Origin: Roseobacter sp. GAI101
GTDB taxonomy: Bacteria; Pseudomonadota; Alphaproteobacteria; Rhodobacterales; Rhodobacteraceae
Length of the DNA stretch: 64,000 nucleotides
Direction of reading: 5' to 3'
Assembly (NCBI RefSeq): GCF_000156335.1
Contig: NZ_DS999213.1
Coordinates: 3,729,059 to 3,793,058 of the forward strand
How positions within the stretch are numbered: position 1 is the first letter of the stretch; the number at the start of each line of letters is the position of its first letter. Position numbers and translations under genes: made by a program. Below, piece by piece: positions 27,495 to 38,349 of the stretch. Under the pieces are notes generated by a model. That model did not search any database. It had not been told where the DNA came from and saw only the letters and a list, made by a program, of their open reading frames with translations.

Positions 27495-28748
27495 ATGCGG
27501 TTTTCAGGATTGCGCGTGCTGCGCGAAGGATTGACCGGAAACAAGGGATGGGCACCGCATTGGCGCGATGCCGAACCCAAGGCCGAATATGATGCGATCA
27601 TCATTGGCGGTGGCGGTCACGGGCTGAGCACCGCCTACTATCTGGCCAAGGAACACGGCCTGACGAATATCGCCGTTCTAGAAAAGGGCTACCTCGGCGG
27701 GGGTAATGTCGGCCGCAACACGACCATCGTGCGGGCGAATTACTTTCTTCAGGGGAACTCCGAATTCTATTCCCATTCGCTGAAGCTGTGGGAGGGGCTT
27801 GAAGAAGACCTGAACTACAACGTGATGCATTCGCAGCGCGGTCTGATCAACCTGTTCCATTCCGACGGCCAGCGCGACGCCTTTGCGCGGCGCGGCAATG
27901 CGATGATCAATCAAGGCGATGATGCCGTGCTGCTGGATCGCGATGGCGTGCGCAAACATCTGCCCTATCTGGATTTCGACAATGTGCGGTTTCCGATCTA
28001 TGGCGGCCTGCTGCACCCGCGCGGCGGCACGGCGCGGCACGACGCGGTGGCTTGGGGATACGCGCGCGGTGCCTCAGATCGTGGCGTTGATCTGGTCCAG
28101 CAATGCGAAGTCACAGGCATCGATATCGAGAACGGCCAGGTCCGCGGTGTTCAAACCACGCGCGGGGCGATCCGCGCCAAGAAGGTCGGTATCGTTGTCG
28201 CGGGGCGGTCAGGTCAGGTCGCGGCCATGGCGGGGATGCGCCTGCCGATCGAAAGCCACGTCTTGCAGGCCTTTGTGACCGAAGGCCTCAAGCCGTGTAT
28301 CGACCATGTGGTCAGCTTCGGCATGGGGCATTTCTATATCTCGCAATCCGACAAGGGCGGATTGGTCTTTGGCGGCGATCTGGATTTCTATGCTTCCTAC
28401 GCCAGTCGGGGCAACCTGCCCATGGCCGAACATGTGATGGAGGCGGGCATGACCCTGATGCCGATGATCGGCAAGGCCAAGGTGCTGCGCAGTTGGGGTG
28501 GTATCATGGACATGACCCCCGACGGCAGCCCGATCATCGACAAGACCGATACCAAGGGTTTGTTCATTGATTGCGGCTGGTGTTACGGCGGGTTCAAGGC
28601 GGTGCCGGGGTCGGGGTTCAGTTTTGCCCACCTGATGGCCACGGGAAACCACCATGCGCCTGCGGCGAAATACCGGCTGGACCGGTTCCGCAACGGGGTT
28701 GGCCTGATGGATGAAGAGGGCACCGGTTCTCAGCATAACCTTCATTGA
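27495..28748 (+). CDS. soxB: Sarcosine oxidase beta subunit
   Basis: A 417-residue FAD-dependent subunit of heterotetrameric sarcosine oxidase. The N-terminal dinucleotide motif is GGGGHGLSTAYYLA. A conserved HPRGGTARHDAVAW segment lies near residue 180, in the region where characterised beta subunits bind FMN covalently. The C-terminus carries TPDGSPIIDKT and CGWCYGGFKAVPGSG. The enzyme oxidatively demethylates sarcosine to glycine, formaldehyde or methylene-tetrahydrofolate, and H2O2. ATG 27495 follows GGGAGA, and 417 residues match the usual family size. The genes soxD, soxA and soxG follow on the same strand. Confidence 0.92.
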   Translation: MRFSGLRVLREGLTGNKGWAPHWRDAEPKAEYDAIIIGGGGHGLSTAYYLAKEHGLTNIAVLEKGYLGGGNVGRNTTIVRANYFLQGNSEFYSHSLKLWEGLEEDLNYNVMHSQRGLINLFHSDGQRDAFARRGNAMINQGDDAVLLDRDGVRKHLPYLDFDNVRFPIYGGLLHPRGGTARHDAVAWGYARGASDRGVDLVQQCEVTGIDIENGQVRGVQTTRGAIRAKKVGIVVAGRSGQVAAMAGMRLPIESHVLQAFVTEGLKPCIDHVVSFGMGHFYISQSDKGGLVFGGDLDFYASYASRGNLPMAEHVMEAGMTLMPMIGKAKVLRSWGGIMDMTPDGSPIIDKTDTKGLFIDCGWCYGGFKAVPGSGFSFAHLMATGNHHAPAAKYRLDRFRNGVGLMDEEGTGSQHNLH

Positions 28749-28775
28749 TGGCGCTTTGGGCATGGGGTTGGATTT

Positions 28776-28797
28776 GAGTATTTTTAAAAGGGTGAAG
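28776..28797. repeat. Short dispersed repeat (divergent copy)
   Basis: GAGTATTTTTAAAAGGGTGAAG between soxB and soxD resembles the GAGTTTAT-TGGCAAAATGAAG tails at 32983-33004 and 45938-45959 (same GAGT...GAAG ends, AT-rich middle). It is the most divergent of the three. Confidence 0.5.
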
Positions 28798-28826
28798 GGG
28801 CAGAGGCCCGTTCAGAGGGGCTTGGC

Positions 28827-29099
28827 ATGAGACTGGATTGTCCGATTTGTGGAAGCCGTGACCGGCGCGAGTTTTATTATCAGGGGGATGCCGTGATGTT
28901 GGCGCGCCCTGCGGTTGATGCGGGCGAGGCGGCGTGGGACGGTTATGTGCATTTGCGGGATAATCCAGCGGGGCAGACGCGGGATTTATGGCAGCACGAA
29001 GCAGGCTGTGGCGCGTGGCTGGTGGTGACGCGCGATACGGTGACCCACGCGGTATTCTCGGTTCAATTGGCGTCGGACGTGAAGGGGACCACGGCATGA
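28827..29099 (+). CDS. soxD: Sarcosine oxidase delta subunit
   Basis: A 90-residue protein with the zinc-binding CPICGSR and a later Cys-containing HEAGCGAWL, the SoxD pattern in which Cys and His residues bind zinc. The last base of its ATGA overlap is the start of soxA. SoxD is the small structural, zinc-containing subunit of the heterotetramer, and its length matches the family. Confidence 0.9.
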   Translation: MRLDCPICGSRDRREFYYQGDAVMLARPAVDAGEAAWDGYVHLRDNPAGQTRDLWQHEAGCGAWLVVTRDTVTHAVFSVQLASDVKGTTA

Positions 29100-32029
29100 G
29101 GATCAAGGGTAAAGGTCTGATTGATCGGTCCAATACGGTTTCGTTCAGCTTTGACGGGCGCAGCTATGACGGGTTTGAGGGGGACACTGTTGCCTCGGCT
29201 CTGCTGGCAAATGACGTGACGTTGATGGGGCGGTCGTTCAAATATCACCGTCCGCGTGGCGTTTTGACGGCGGGCAGTGAAGAGCCGAATGCGCTGGTGA
29301 CGGTTGGGAGCGGGGCCGCATCCGAGCCCAATGTGCGCGCAACCATGCAAGAAGTTTATGAAGGATTGCGTGTGCGCAGCCAGAACGCCTGGCCATCGCT
29401 GGATTTTGACCTAATGGCGGTGAACAACCTGGTATCGCCGTTTCTGGGGGCAGGGTTTTATTACAAGACTTTCATGTGGCCGCGGAAGTTTTGGGAGCGG
29501 TTCTATGAGCCGGTCATTCGGCGGGCGGCGGGTTTGGGCGGGCTGAGCGGCGCGCATAACCCTGATACCTATGAACGGGCCTTTGCGTTTTGTGATGTGT
29601 TGGTGATTGGCGCTGGGCCTGCGGGGCTGATGGCGGCACTGACGGCGGCGCGCGGCGGGGCAGACGTGATCCTGGCCGACGAAGACGCCTTGATGGGAGG
29701 GCGGTTGAATGCCGAAACCTATCTGATTGCCGGCAAGCCGGGGCATGTCTGGGCGGCCGAGGCTGTGGCCGAGTTGGCAGGTATGGACAATGTCCGGCTG
29801 ATGTCGCGGACCACGGTCACGGGAGCGTATGATCAGGGCACGTTCGGCGCGTTGGAGCGGGTAGGGCAGCATCATGGCGTCCGCAGCAAGGGTGCGCCGC
29901 TTGAGTGTTTCTGGCGGATCGTGGCCAAGCATTCGATCCTGACGGCGGGCGCGCTGGAGCGGCCGATCGCGTTTCAGAACAACGACCGGCCCGGCATCAT
30001 GACGGCGGGGGCTGTGCGCGCCTATCTGAACCGCTGGGGGGTCAGCCCGGGCAAGGCGCTGACGATTTTTGGCAATAACGACGATGCGCACCGCACGGCG
30101 CGTGATCTGGCCGATGCCGGTGTACGGATTGCTGCGGTAGTGGACAGCCGCACCGACGTCGACGTCAAGGGGGATTTCCCCGTCTATCGCGGTGCGCAGG
30201 TCTTTAACACAGGCGGTGGCAAGGAGTTGGAGAGCATTTCCATCCGGACCATCAGCGGGGTGGAGAAAATCCAGACCGATTGTCTGGCGATGTCGGGCGG
30301 TTGGAACCCGACGGTGCATCTGACCTGTCACATGAACGGGCGGCCCACGTGGCGGCCTGACATTCAGGCGTTTGTTCCCACTGCAGGGGCCATTCCGGGG
30401 ATGGTCGCGGCAGGGGCGTGCAATGGGACGTTCTCGACCCGTGGTTGCCTGGCAGAGGGGGCCGACGTTGCCGGTAAGGTTCTGGGAACGCTGGGCAAGA
30501 AGGTGCCGGATGTGGCGCTGCCGCAGGCCGAGGACGCACCTTACAGGATGGAGCCACTTTGGGCTGTGGCGGGCAAGGGGCGTGCCTGGCTGGATTTCCA
30601 GAACGACGTGAGCGTGAAGGACGTCGCCCAGGCGGCGGTCGAGAATTTCCGGTCGGTCGAACATATGAAACGCTATACCACCCAAGGGATGGCGACGGAT
30701 CAGGGCAAGAATTCGAACGTCGGTGCCTTGGCCGTGCTGGCCGATGCCACCGGGCGCGGGATACCCGAAACCGGGACGACGACATTCCGGCCACCCTATT
30801 CGCCGGTTACTATTGCGGCGATGGGGGCGGGGGCGCAGGGCAAGGGCTTTGCGCCGCAGCGGTTTACCACTTCGCACAGCGCCAGCGTCGAGGCGGGTGC
30901 ACCGATGATCGAGGCGGGGTTGTGGTATCGCCCCAGCTATTTCCCCAAGGCAGGGGAAAAGACGTGGCGGCAATCTTGTGACCGCGAGGTGGGCTATGTC
31001 CGCAAGGCTGTCGGGGTCTGCGATGTGTCCACGCTGGGCAAGATCGATATTCAGGGGCCGGATGCGGCGGCTTTGCTGGATTTCGTCTATACCAACATGT
31101 TTTCGACGCTGAAGGTCGGGCGTGTGCGCTATGGTCTGATGCTGCGCGAAGACGGCACGGTGATGGATGACGGCACCTGCGCACGGTTGGGGGATCATCA
31201 TTTCGTGATGACCACCACGACCGCCGCGGCTGGCACGGTGATGAAGCATCTGGAGTTCGTCGCACAATGTCTGCACCCCGAATGGTGCGTTGCAATGACA
31301 TCGGTGACCGAACAATGGGCGCAGTTTGCCGTGGCGGGGCCAAAATCGCGCGAGTTGCTGAACGGGGTACTGGATGCACCGATCGACAATGACAGCTGGC
31401 CGTTCATGGCCTGTGGCGACACGTCGGTTCTGGGCGTCAAGGGGCGGCTGTTCCGGATATCGTTCTCGGGTGAGCATGCGTATGAAATCGCGGTGCCTGC
31501 ACGCTATGGGGAGAGCCTGTTTCGAGAGTTGGTTGCCCGTGCGCAAGGGCTGGGGGGCGGAGCCTACGGGATGGAGGCGCTGAATGTGCTGCGCATTGAG
31601 AAGGGGTTCATCACCCATGCCGAGATCCACGGGCGCACCACTGCGTTTGATGTGGGCATGGCGGGGATGATCAGTGCCAAGAAGGATTGCGTCGGCAAGG
31701 TCATGGCCGCGCGGCCCGGTTTGGTTTCGGCGGATCGCGAACGCTTGGTCGGGATGAAACCTGTGGGCGCGGTCAAGATGCTGAGCGCGGGGGCGCATAT
31801 CTTTGGAAAAGACGCGGAAGCGGTGCGTGAGAATGATCAGGGCTATGTCACTTCGGTCTGTTTCTCGCCCGAGGTTGGCACCTACATAGGCTTGGGGTTC
31901 GTCAAGAACGGGCCCGAACGATACGGCGAGGTGATGCGTGTGGTGGACCATCTGCGCGCGTTGGACGTCGAGGTGGAGATTTGTCCGCCTGTGTTCTTTG
32001 ACCCCGAGGGAGGGCGTGCGCGTGGCTGA
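29096..32029 (+). CDS. soxA: Sarcosine oxidase alpha subunit
   Basis: A 977-residue subunit. The N-terminus has a ferredoxin-like segment (SFDGRSYDGFEGDTVASALLAN, KYHRPRG), then an NAD-binding domain with VLVIGAGPAGLMAALTAARGG near residue 170 and a second GAGxxG-like region. The C-terminal third is a GCV_T-like (aminomethyltransferase) domain that accepts the C1 unit on tetrahydrofolate. ATG 29096 overlaps the soxD stop as ATGA, and the longer frame upstream is antisense or overlapping sequence. It overlaps soxG by a few bases. No folate C1 genes are in the window, so the methylene-tetrahydrofolate would be used by enzymes encoded elsewhere. Confidence 0.93.
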   Translation: MRIKGKGLIDRSNTVSFSFDGRSYDGFEGDTVASALLANDVTLMGRSFKYHRPRGVLTAGSEEPNALVTVGSGAASEPNVRATMQEVYEGLRVRSQNAWPSLDFDLMAVNNLVSPFLGAGFYYKTFMWPRKFWERFYEPVIRRAAGLGGLSGAHNPDTYERAFAFCDVLVIGAGPAGLMAALTAARGGADVILADEDALMGGRLNAETYLIAGKPGHVWAAEAVAELAGMDNVRLMSRTTVTGAYDQGTFGALERVGQHHGVRSKGAPLECFWRIVAKHSILTAGALERPIAFQNNDRPGIMTAGAVRAYLNRWGVSPGKALTIFGNNDDAHRTARDLADAGVRIAAVVDSRTDVDVKGDFPVYRGAQVFNTGGGKELESISIRTISGVEKIQTDCLAMSGGWNPTVHLTCHMNGRPTWRPDIQAFVPTAGAIPGMVAAGACNGTFSTRGCLAEGADVAGKVLGTLGKKVPDVALPQAEDAPYRMEPLWAVAGKGRAWLDFQNDVSVKDVAQAAVENFRSVEHMKRYTTQGMATDQGKNSNVGALAVLADATGRGIPETGTTTFRPPYSPVTIAAMGAGAQGKGFAPQRFTTSHSASVEAGAPMIEAGLWYRPSYFPKAGEKTWRQSCDREVGYVRKAVGVCDVSTLGKIDIQGPDAAALLDFVYTNMFSTLKVGRVRYGLMLREDGTVMDDGTCARLGDHHFVMTTTTAAAGTVMKHLEFVAQCLHPEWCVAMTSVTEQWAQFAVAGPKSRELLNGVLDAPIDNDSWPFMACGDTSVLGVKGRLFRISFSGEHAYEIAVPARYGESLFRELVARAQGLGGGAYGMEALNVLRIEKGFITHAEIHGRTTAFDVGMAGMISAKKDCVGKVMAARPGLVSADRERLVGMKPVGAVKMLSAGAHIFGKDAEAVRENDQGYVTSVCFSPEVGTYIGLGFVKNGPERYGEVMRVVDHLRALDVEVEICPPVFFDPEGGRARG

Positions 32030-32567
32030 ATTGAAGGCGAGAACCCCTTGTGGGGATATGCTGCCGGTAACCCACGGGGCGGCGCAGTTGGTCGAGCTTG
32101 ATCTGGGTATCGTGACATCCGTGATGGTGACCGGCGATGAAGATGCCCTGTCAGACGCGCTGGAGGCAGCCCATGGTGTGGCCTTTCCAAAGCCGAACCG
32201 GGCGTCGGGCAAGGGGGGTATTCGATGTGTCTGGTTCGGACGCAATCAGGCGCTGTTGATCGGGGCCGCACCGGATGCTTCGCTGGCGGCTCATGGCGCG
32301 CTGGTGGATCTAAGCGACGGTTGGTGCGCAGTCCGCCTGAGCGGTGGCGCGTCGGAGGATGTGCTGGCGCGGTTGGTGCCGGTCGATCTGCGGGCAGGTC
32401 ACTTCAAGCGCGGACACACGGTGCGCACATTGGTGGGGCATATGACAGCCTCGATCACGCGCACGGGGGGCGAGGATTTCATGATCCTTGTATTCCGGTC
32501 CATGGCCTCTACCTTGGTGCATGAGGTAAGCGAAGCGATGTTGAGTGTAGCATCGCGCGAATCCTGA
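32022..32567 (+). CDS. soxG: Sarcosine oxidase gamma subunit
   Basis: A protein of about 181 residues in the position and size range of SoxG. It is weakly conserved overall (VARTPCG-like opening, LSDGWCAVRLSGG). Its reading frame begins with GTG 32022 inside soxA, preceded by a GAGGG ribosome site, and ends just after. SoxG is the least conserved structural subunit of the heterotetramer, so the call rests mainly on context. A GTG at 32016 is an alternative start. Confidence 0.82.
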   Translation: MAELKARTPCGDMLPVTHGAAQLVELDLGIVTSVMVTGDEDALSDALEAAHGVAFPKPNRASGKGGIRCVWFGRNQALLIGAAPDASLAAHGALVDLSDGWCAVRLSGGASEDVLARLVPVDLRAGHFKRGHTVRTLVGHMTASITRTGGEDFMILVFRSMASTLVHEVSEAMLSVASRES

Positions 32568-32607
32568 GCCGCCAGAGGTGGCATAGTTGATATTTGGAGA
32601 GTTGAAG

Positions 32608-32916
32608 ATGAAATTTGTTTCAGGTGTGACCGTGGCTGCTTTGCTTGGTGGCGCTGCGCCGGTATGGGCGCAAACGGCAGCAGAGGTCGATTGTGGCTAT
32701 CAGGCGGCAGTCGTCGAAGCGGTGCGCCAGGCGCGGATCGAGCGCGTGAAGGAGCGGAAGGTTCCGGAGCATGTGGCGGCATCGGCCCCGACCTGGCCCG
32801 AGAAATACAATGCGGTCGTGCCCTTGGTCGCCCCTTGGGTCTACGAGATGAAGATGCGCGATGTGAAAGCCAACGATCTGGGTGCGGCCTGGAACGAAAT
32901 GTGCCTGGCCCGCTGA
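32608..32916 (+). CDS. Secreted small protein of unknown function
   Basis: A 102-residue protein with an N-terminal signal peptide (MKFVSGVTVAALLGGAAPVWAQ). The mature part has a Cys near the start and another near the end, which could form a disulfide, and many Glu, Val and Arg residues. It follows soxG by 40 bp with its own ribosome site (GGAGAG) and precedes dnaG. I recognise no domain. Confidence 0.6.
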   Translation: MKFVSGVTVAALLGGAAPVWAQTAAEVDCGYQAAVVEAVRQARIERVKERKVPEHVAASAPTWPEKYNAVVPLVAPWVYEMKMRDVKANDLGAAWNEMCLAR

Positions 32917-32938
32917 CCGCACGCGGTTGATCAGACGG

Positions 32939-33004
32939 GGTGTGGGGGCCAGCCCCCATTGCCCCAAGGGGCAATTCCCCCGGAGTTTATCTGGCAAAAT
33001 GAAG
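32939..33004. repeat. Composite dispersed repeat (palindrome plus GAGT..GAAG tail)
   Basis: The most complete copy. It starts with a GGGGGCCAGCCCCC palindrome (about 32944-32957), continues through GCCCCAAGGGGC and AATTCCCCCG, and ends with GAGTTTATCTGGCAAAATGAAG (32983-33004). Related parts occur at 28776-28797, 39925-39965, 45938-45959 and 50420-50475. Confidence 0.7.
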
Positions 33005-33061
33005 CGGGGTCGGGAACTTTGGGTTCTGGACTCTGCCGGGTACGGGCCAATATATGAAGCT

Positions 33062-35035
33062 ATGAGCTTACCTCCTGGATTTTTGGATGAATTGCGTAGT
33101 CGTGCCAGCCTGTCTCAGGTGGTGGGGCGTAAAGTCATGTGGGATGCGCGCAAGTCCAATCAGGGCAAGGGCGATATGTGGGCACCGTGCCCGTTCCATC
33201 AGGAAAAATCCGCCAGTTTTCATGTCGATGACCGCAAGGGGTTTTACTATTGCTTTGGCTGTCACGCCAAGGGCGATGCCATTTCCTTTGTGCGCGAGAC
33301 GGAGAACGTGAGCTTTATGGAGGCTGTCGAGATTCTGGCGCGCGAGGCGGGGATGCCGGTGCCGCAACAGGATCCGCGTGCGCAGGAGAAAGCCGACAAG
33401 CGCACCCAGCTTGCGCAGGTGATGGAGCAGGCGGTGCAGTTCTTCCGGTTGCAGTTACAGACCGGGGCTGCGGGGGCCGCGAGGGATTATCTGGCGCGGC
33501 GTGGATTGAATGCGCAAGCGTTGGAGCGTTGGGAGATCGGCTTTGCTGCGGACCAGTGGCAGGGGTTATGGGACCATTTGAAGGCCAAGGGCGTCGAGGA
33601 TGAGTTGATCTTTGGCGCGGGGCTGGCCAAGCCGTCGACAAAGGGCGGGCGGCCCTACGATACGTTTCGAGGACGGATCATTTTTCCGATCCGTGACGCG
33701 CGGGGGCGGGCGATTGCCTTTGGCGGTCGTGCGATGGACCCCAATGACAACGCGAAATATCTGAATTCGCCTGAAACTGAGTTATTCGACAAGGGCCGCA
33801 GTCTTTACAACGTAAAGGACGCACGCACGGCGGCAGGGCAGGGGCAACCGCTGCTTGTCGCCGAAGGGTACATGGATGTCATCGCCCTGGTGCAGGCCGG
33901 ATTTGGTGCCGCCGTGGCACCGCTGGGGACCGCAATCACCGAGAGCCAGTTGCAGATGTTGTGGCGGATTTCGCCTGAACCGATCATTACGTTGGATGGC
34001 GACACGGCCGGACAGCGCGCTGCGTTGCGTCTGATCGATCTGGCGTTGCCGCTGTTGGAGGCGGGGCAAAGCCTGCGCTTTGCCGTGATGCCCGAGGGGC
34101 AGGACCCAGATGATTTGCTGCGCGCCCATGGTGCGCCGGCGCTGCAAAAGCTGTTGGACAATGCGATGCCCATGGTGCGTCTGCTCTGGCAGCGTGAAAC
34201 GGACGGGCGCGTTTTCGACAGTCCTGAACGCAAGGCGGCGCTGGATAAATCGCTGCGCGAAAAGATAATGTTGATCAGGGATCCGTCGATCCGCAGCCAT
34301 TATGGCCAAGAGATCAAGGACCTGCGCTATCAGCTGTTCCGGCCGCAGCAGGCCAAGAAAGCCTTTGCCCCCGGTGCCCGCAGTGCCGGGCAGGGGCGTT
34401 GGAACGCCGCGCCGCAAGGACCCTCGCCCAGTGCGAAATCTTCGATCCTTGTGACTGCCGCGGGATTGGGGGCCACTGAGCATTTGCGCGAGGCGGTGAT
34501 TTTGTGTGCGCTGCTGGGCTGTCCCCAGCTGGTCGAGGAGTTCGAAACCGGGGTGGCCGCGATGGCGTGTCAGGACCCTGATCATGCCGTGATCAGGGAT
34601 TTGATGTTAAGATATGCGCATAGGTCACCGGAGGCGTTGCACGAAAAGATTTGCGACGCACTGGGGGCGCAAGCCCTTGAAAATATGACCACGCAACGCC
34701 ACGTTGCCATCACGCCCTGTATACGGAACCCCGGCAACATCGAAATGACCCGTATGACGGTGGCCGAAGAGCTGGGAAAACTTGAAGCCGTACGGGGGTT
34801 GGACGCTGAAATCGCCGACGCCGTCGAGGATTTGAGCGGCGTGGCGGATGAGGGCCTGACCTGGAGATTGAGCGAAGCGGCTCGAAACGCCGACCGGGCG
34901 CAGCGCAGCGGGCAGGAAGATACGGCGGAATATGACATCGGTGACAACGGTGCCCATATCAGCCGCGACGAACGCAGCGCCTTTGATGCACTGATCGGAT
35001 CGATCCGCGGGGGCGATTCGAAAGACAAGAAATGA
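33062..35035 (+). CDS. dnaG: DNA primase
   Basis: A 657-residue DnaG primase. The N-terminal zinc-binding CHC2 domain shows PCPFHQEKSASF and YYCFGCHAKGDAI. The RNA-polymerase/TOPRIM core has LVAEGYMDVIAL and TLDGDTAG, followed by the alphaproteobacterial C-terminal region that contacts DnaB. It makes RNA primers at the replication fork. ATG 33062 opens MSLPPGFLDELRSRA, the usual DnaG start. It is followed by a hairpin and rpoD, the conserved dnaG-rpoD block seen in many bacteria. Confidence 0.97.
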   Translation: MSLPPGFLDELRSRASLSQVVGRKVMWDARKSNQGKGDMWAPCPFHQEKSASFHVDDRKGFYYCFGCHAKGDAISFVRETENVSFMEAVEILAREAGMPVPQQDPRAQEKADKRTQLAQVMEQAVQFFRLQLQTGAAGAARDYLARRGLNAQALERWEIGFAADQWQGLWDHLKAKGVEDELIFGAGLAKPSTKGGRPYDTFRGRIIFPIRDARGRAIAFGGRAMDPNDNAKYLNSPETELFDKGRSLYNVKDARTAAGQGQPLLVAEGYMDVIALVQAGFGAAVAPLGTAITESQLQMLWRISPEPIITLDGDTAGQRAALRLIDLALPLLEAGQSLRFAVMPEGQDPDDLLRAHGAPALQKLLDNAMPMVRLLWQRETDGRVFDSPERKAALDKSLREKIMLIRDPSIRSHYGQEIKDLRYQLFRPQQAKKAFAPGARSAGQGRWNAAPQGPSPSAKSSILVTAAGLGATEHLREAVILCALLGCPQLVEEFETGVAAMACQDPDHAVIRDLMLRYAHRSPEALHEKICDALGAQALENMTTQRHVAITPCIRNPGNIEMTRMTVAEELGKLEAVRGLDAEIADAVEDLSGVADEGLTWRLSEAARNADRAQRSGQEDTAEYDIGDNGAHISRDERSAFDALIGSIRGGDSKDKK

Positions 35036-35036
35036 A

Positions 35037-35059
35037 CCCGGCGTGGCTTTTTCGCCGGG
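35037..35059 (+). terminator. Hairpin after dnaG
   Basis: CCCGGCG-TGGCTTTTT-CGCCGGG, a perfect 7-bp stem two bases after the dnaG stop. There is no T-run after it. It may separate dnaG from rpoD transcription. Confidence 0.5.
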
Positions 35060-35091
35060 ATGTTGAACAAAAATAAGGGTAACGGGTTTAA

Positions 35092-35145
35092 GAATCACCC
35101 GGAACCCCGCATGATTCGAAATAATCGAATCACTTTAGGTGATTC
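35092..35145. promoter_or_regulatory. Cluster of four GANTC sites upstream of rpoD
   Basis: Four GANTC sequences (GAATC at 35092 and 35127, GATTC at 35113 and 35141) fall within 54 bp. Two lie in a TGATTCGA-AATAA-TCGAATCA dyad (35112-35132). GANTC is the target of the alphaproteobacterial cell-cycle methylase CcrM, so methylation state could affect rpoD transcription. That is inference, and no binding protein is shown. Confidence 0.4.
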
Positions 35146-35171
35146 GCGCGCATTCGCTGGAGGAAGTTTTC

Positions 35172-37154
<1,983 letters not shown>

Positions 37155-37176
37155 CGTCAGGCCGGACATAAATTTG

Positions 37177-37207
37177 AAAGGGCGGGGGGCAACCTCCGCC
37201 CTTTTTT
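37177..37207 (+). terminator. Intrinsic terminator after rpoD
   Basis: AAAGGGCGG pairs with CCGCCCTTT around a GGGGCAACCT loop and is followed by a run of T (37202-37207). It directly follows the rpoD stop and ends the transcript. Confidence 0.85.
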
Positions 37208-37323
37208 CGTGGACGCATCTTTTAGACGTCAGCCGTAAATGGGGTATATCACCCATCTGTGACTTGGTGACCGGCCTGTTCGGACTATCCTTTAAGCAAC
37301 AACCTCATTGTCAGGAGTATCTC

Positions 37324-37734
37324 ATGCGCGCGCTCATCCTTGCGGCCTTTTGTGCCGGTCTTCCCCTTGCCGCCGCTGCCCAAACCTATCAGGCAGTCAA
37401 TCTTTTGTATGTGTTCCCCGTTGCCGGAGGGGATTTTGAAGTGGTCGAAGATCACGGAGAAGGCCCGCGCGGCATGTGGTGTGCCGCCGCCAGCTATGCG
37501 CAGGACCGCCTGGGGGCATCGGGCAGCGCGCGGCTTTACGTCAAGACGGCGCGCGGCCCGTCGGTCAGCGTCAGCGGTAAATCCGGCGCTGTCTTTACCT
37601 TGGATGAAGCGTCATTGACGGTCCCGCCGACACGGTCGTATTCCGTTTCAGTCAGAACGCCGGGCCTGAACCTGCCGGTTGGGCACGCGGTCGAATTCTG
37701 CAAGGATTTCATCCTTGAACTCCAGGGCCTCTAG
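37324..37734 (+). CDS. Secreted protein of unknown function
   Basis: A 136-residue protein with a signal peptide (MRALILAAFCAGLPLAAAAQ) and a mature part with two Cys (WCAAAS, EFCKDF) that could form a disulfide. A beta-rich pattern (SVSGKSGAVFTLDEASLTV) is visible. CAGGAG precedes ATG 37324. It lies between rpoD and the YjbQ gene and may be monocistronic. Function not recognised. Confidence 0.65.
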   Translation: MRALILAAFCAGLPLAAAAQTYQAVNLLYVFPVAGGDFEVVEDHGEGPRGMWCAAASYAQDRLGASGSARLYVKTARGPSVSVSGKSGAVFTLDEASLTVPPTRSYSVSVRTPGLNLPVGHAVEFCKDFILELQGL

Positions 37735-37787
37735 GGCCCGACAGCTTTGGCTTGCTGCTGTGCCCTCTGCGGCATAGCATCAAGCCG

Positions 37788-38198
37788 ATGAACACTGATT
37801 TCGAAATCACCACCCACGGTCCCGGTCTGTACGAATTTACCCGCGATGTCGCACGCTGGATTTCCGGGCAGGGCGATGGCGTGGTGACATTGATGGTGCG
37901 CCATACCTCTGCCTCGCTGCTGATCCAGGAAAACGCCGACCCCGAGGTGCAGACCGACCTGGTCAATTTTTTCAATCGTCTGGTGCCGCCTGCCACGGAT
38001 CCTGCGATGTCCTATCTGACCCACACCTATGAGGGGCCGGACGACATGCCCGCGCATATAAAGGCCGCATTGTTGCCAGTCAGCCTCTCTATCCCGGTGC
38101 GTGCGGGCAAGATGGCCTTGGGCACATGGCAGGGCATCTATCTTGTCGAACATCGTAGCGCGGCCCATGTCAGGCAGGTTGCAGCGCATTTTAATTGA
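37788..38198 (+). CDS. YjbQ-family (UPF0047) protein
   Basis: A 136-residue protein of the YjbQ/UPF0047 family. The characteristic HTSASLLIQENADPEVQTDL and the closing GTWQGIYLVEHR are present. Some members have thiamine-phosphate-synthase-like activity in complementation assays, but the physiological role is unsettled. ATG 37788 is chosen for family length. Confidence 0.85.
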   Translation: MNTDFEITTHGPGLYEFTRDVARWISGQGDGVVTLMVRHTSASLLIQENADPEVQTDLVNFFNRLVPPATDPAMSYLTHTYEGPDDMPAHIKAALLPVSLSIPVRAGKMALGTWQGIYLVEHRSAAHVRQVAAHFN

Positions 38199-38349
38199 GT
38201 TTCGGCGCGGGGCCTGCCCTTCAAAGCTCTGCATCTTGGGGGCGCAATTGCCCTCTACCCAAACCCTAGGGGCTGTCCTATAGTGAAAGTGAATTTGATG
38301 GGAACCGACCCAACCACCTGAGGCAGATCAGAAAATAAGGGGACAGGCC

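Noticed and set aside
29411..32245. Very long minus-strand open frame over soxA and soxG.
   Set aside because: It is the antisense of high-GC coding sequence, with no recognisable domain and Pro/His/Arg-rich composition.
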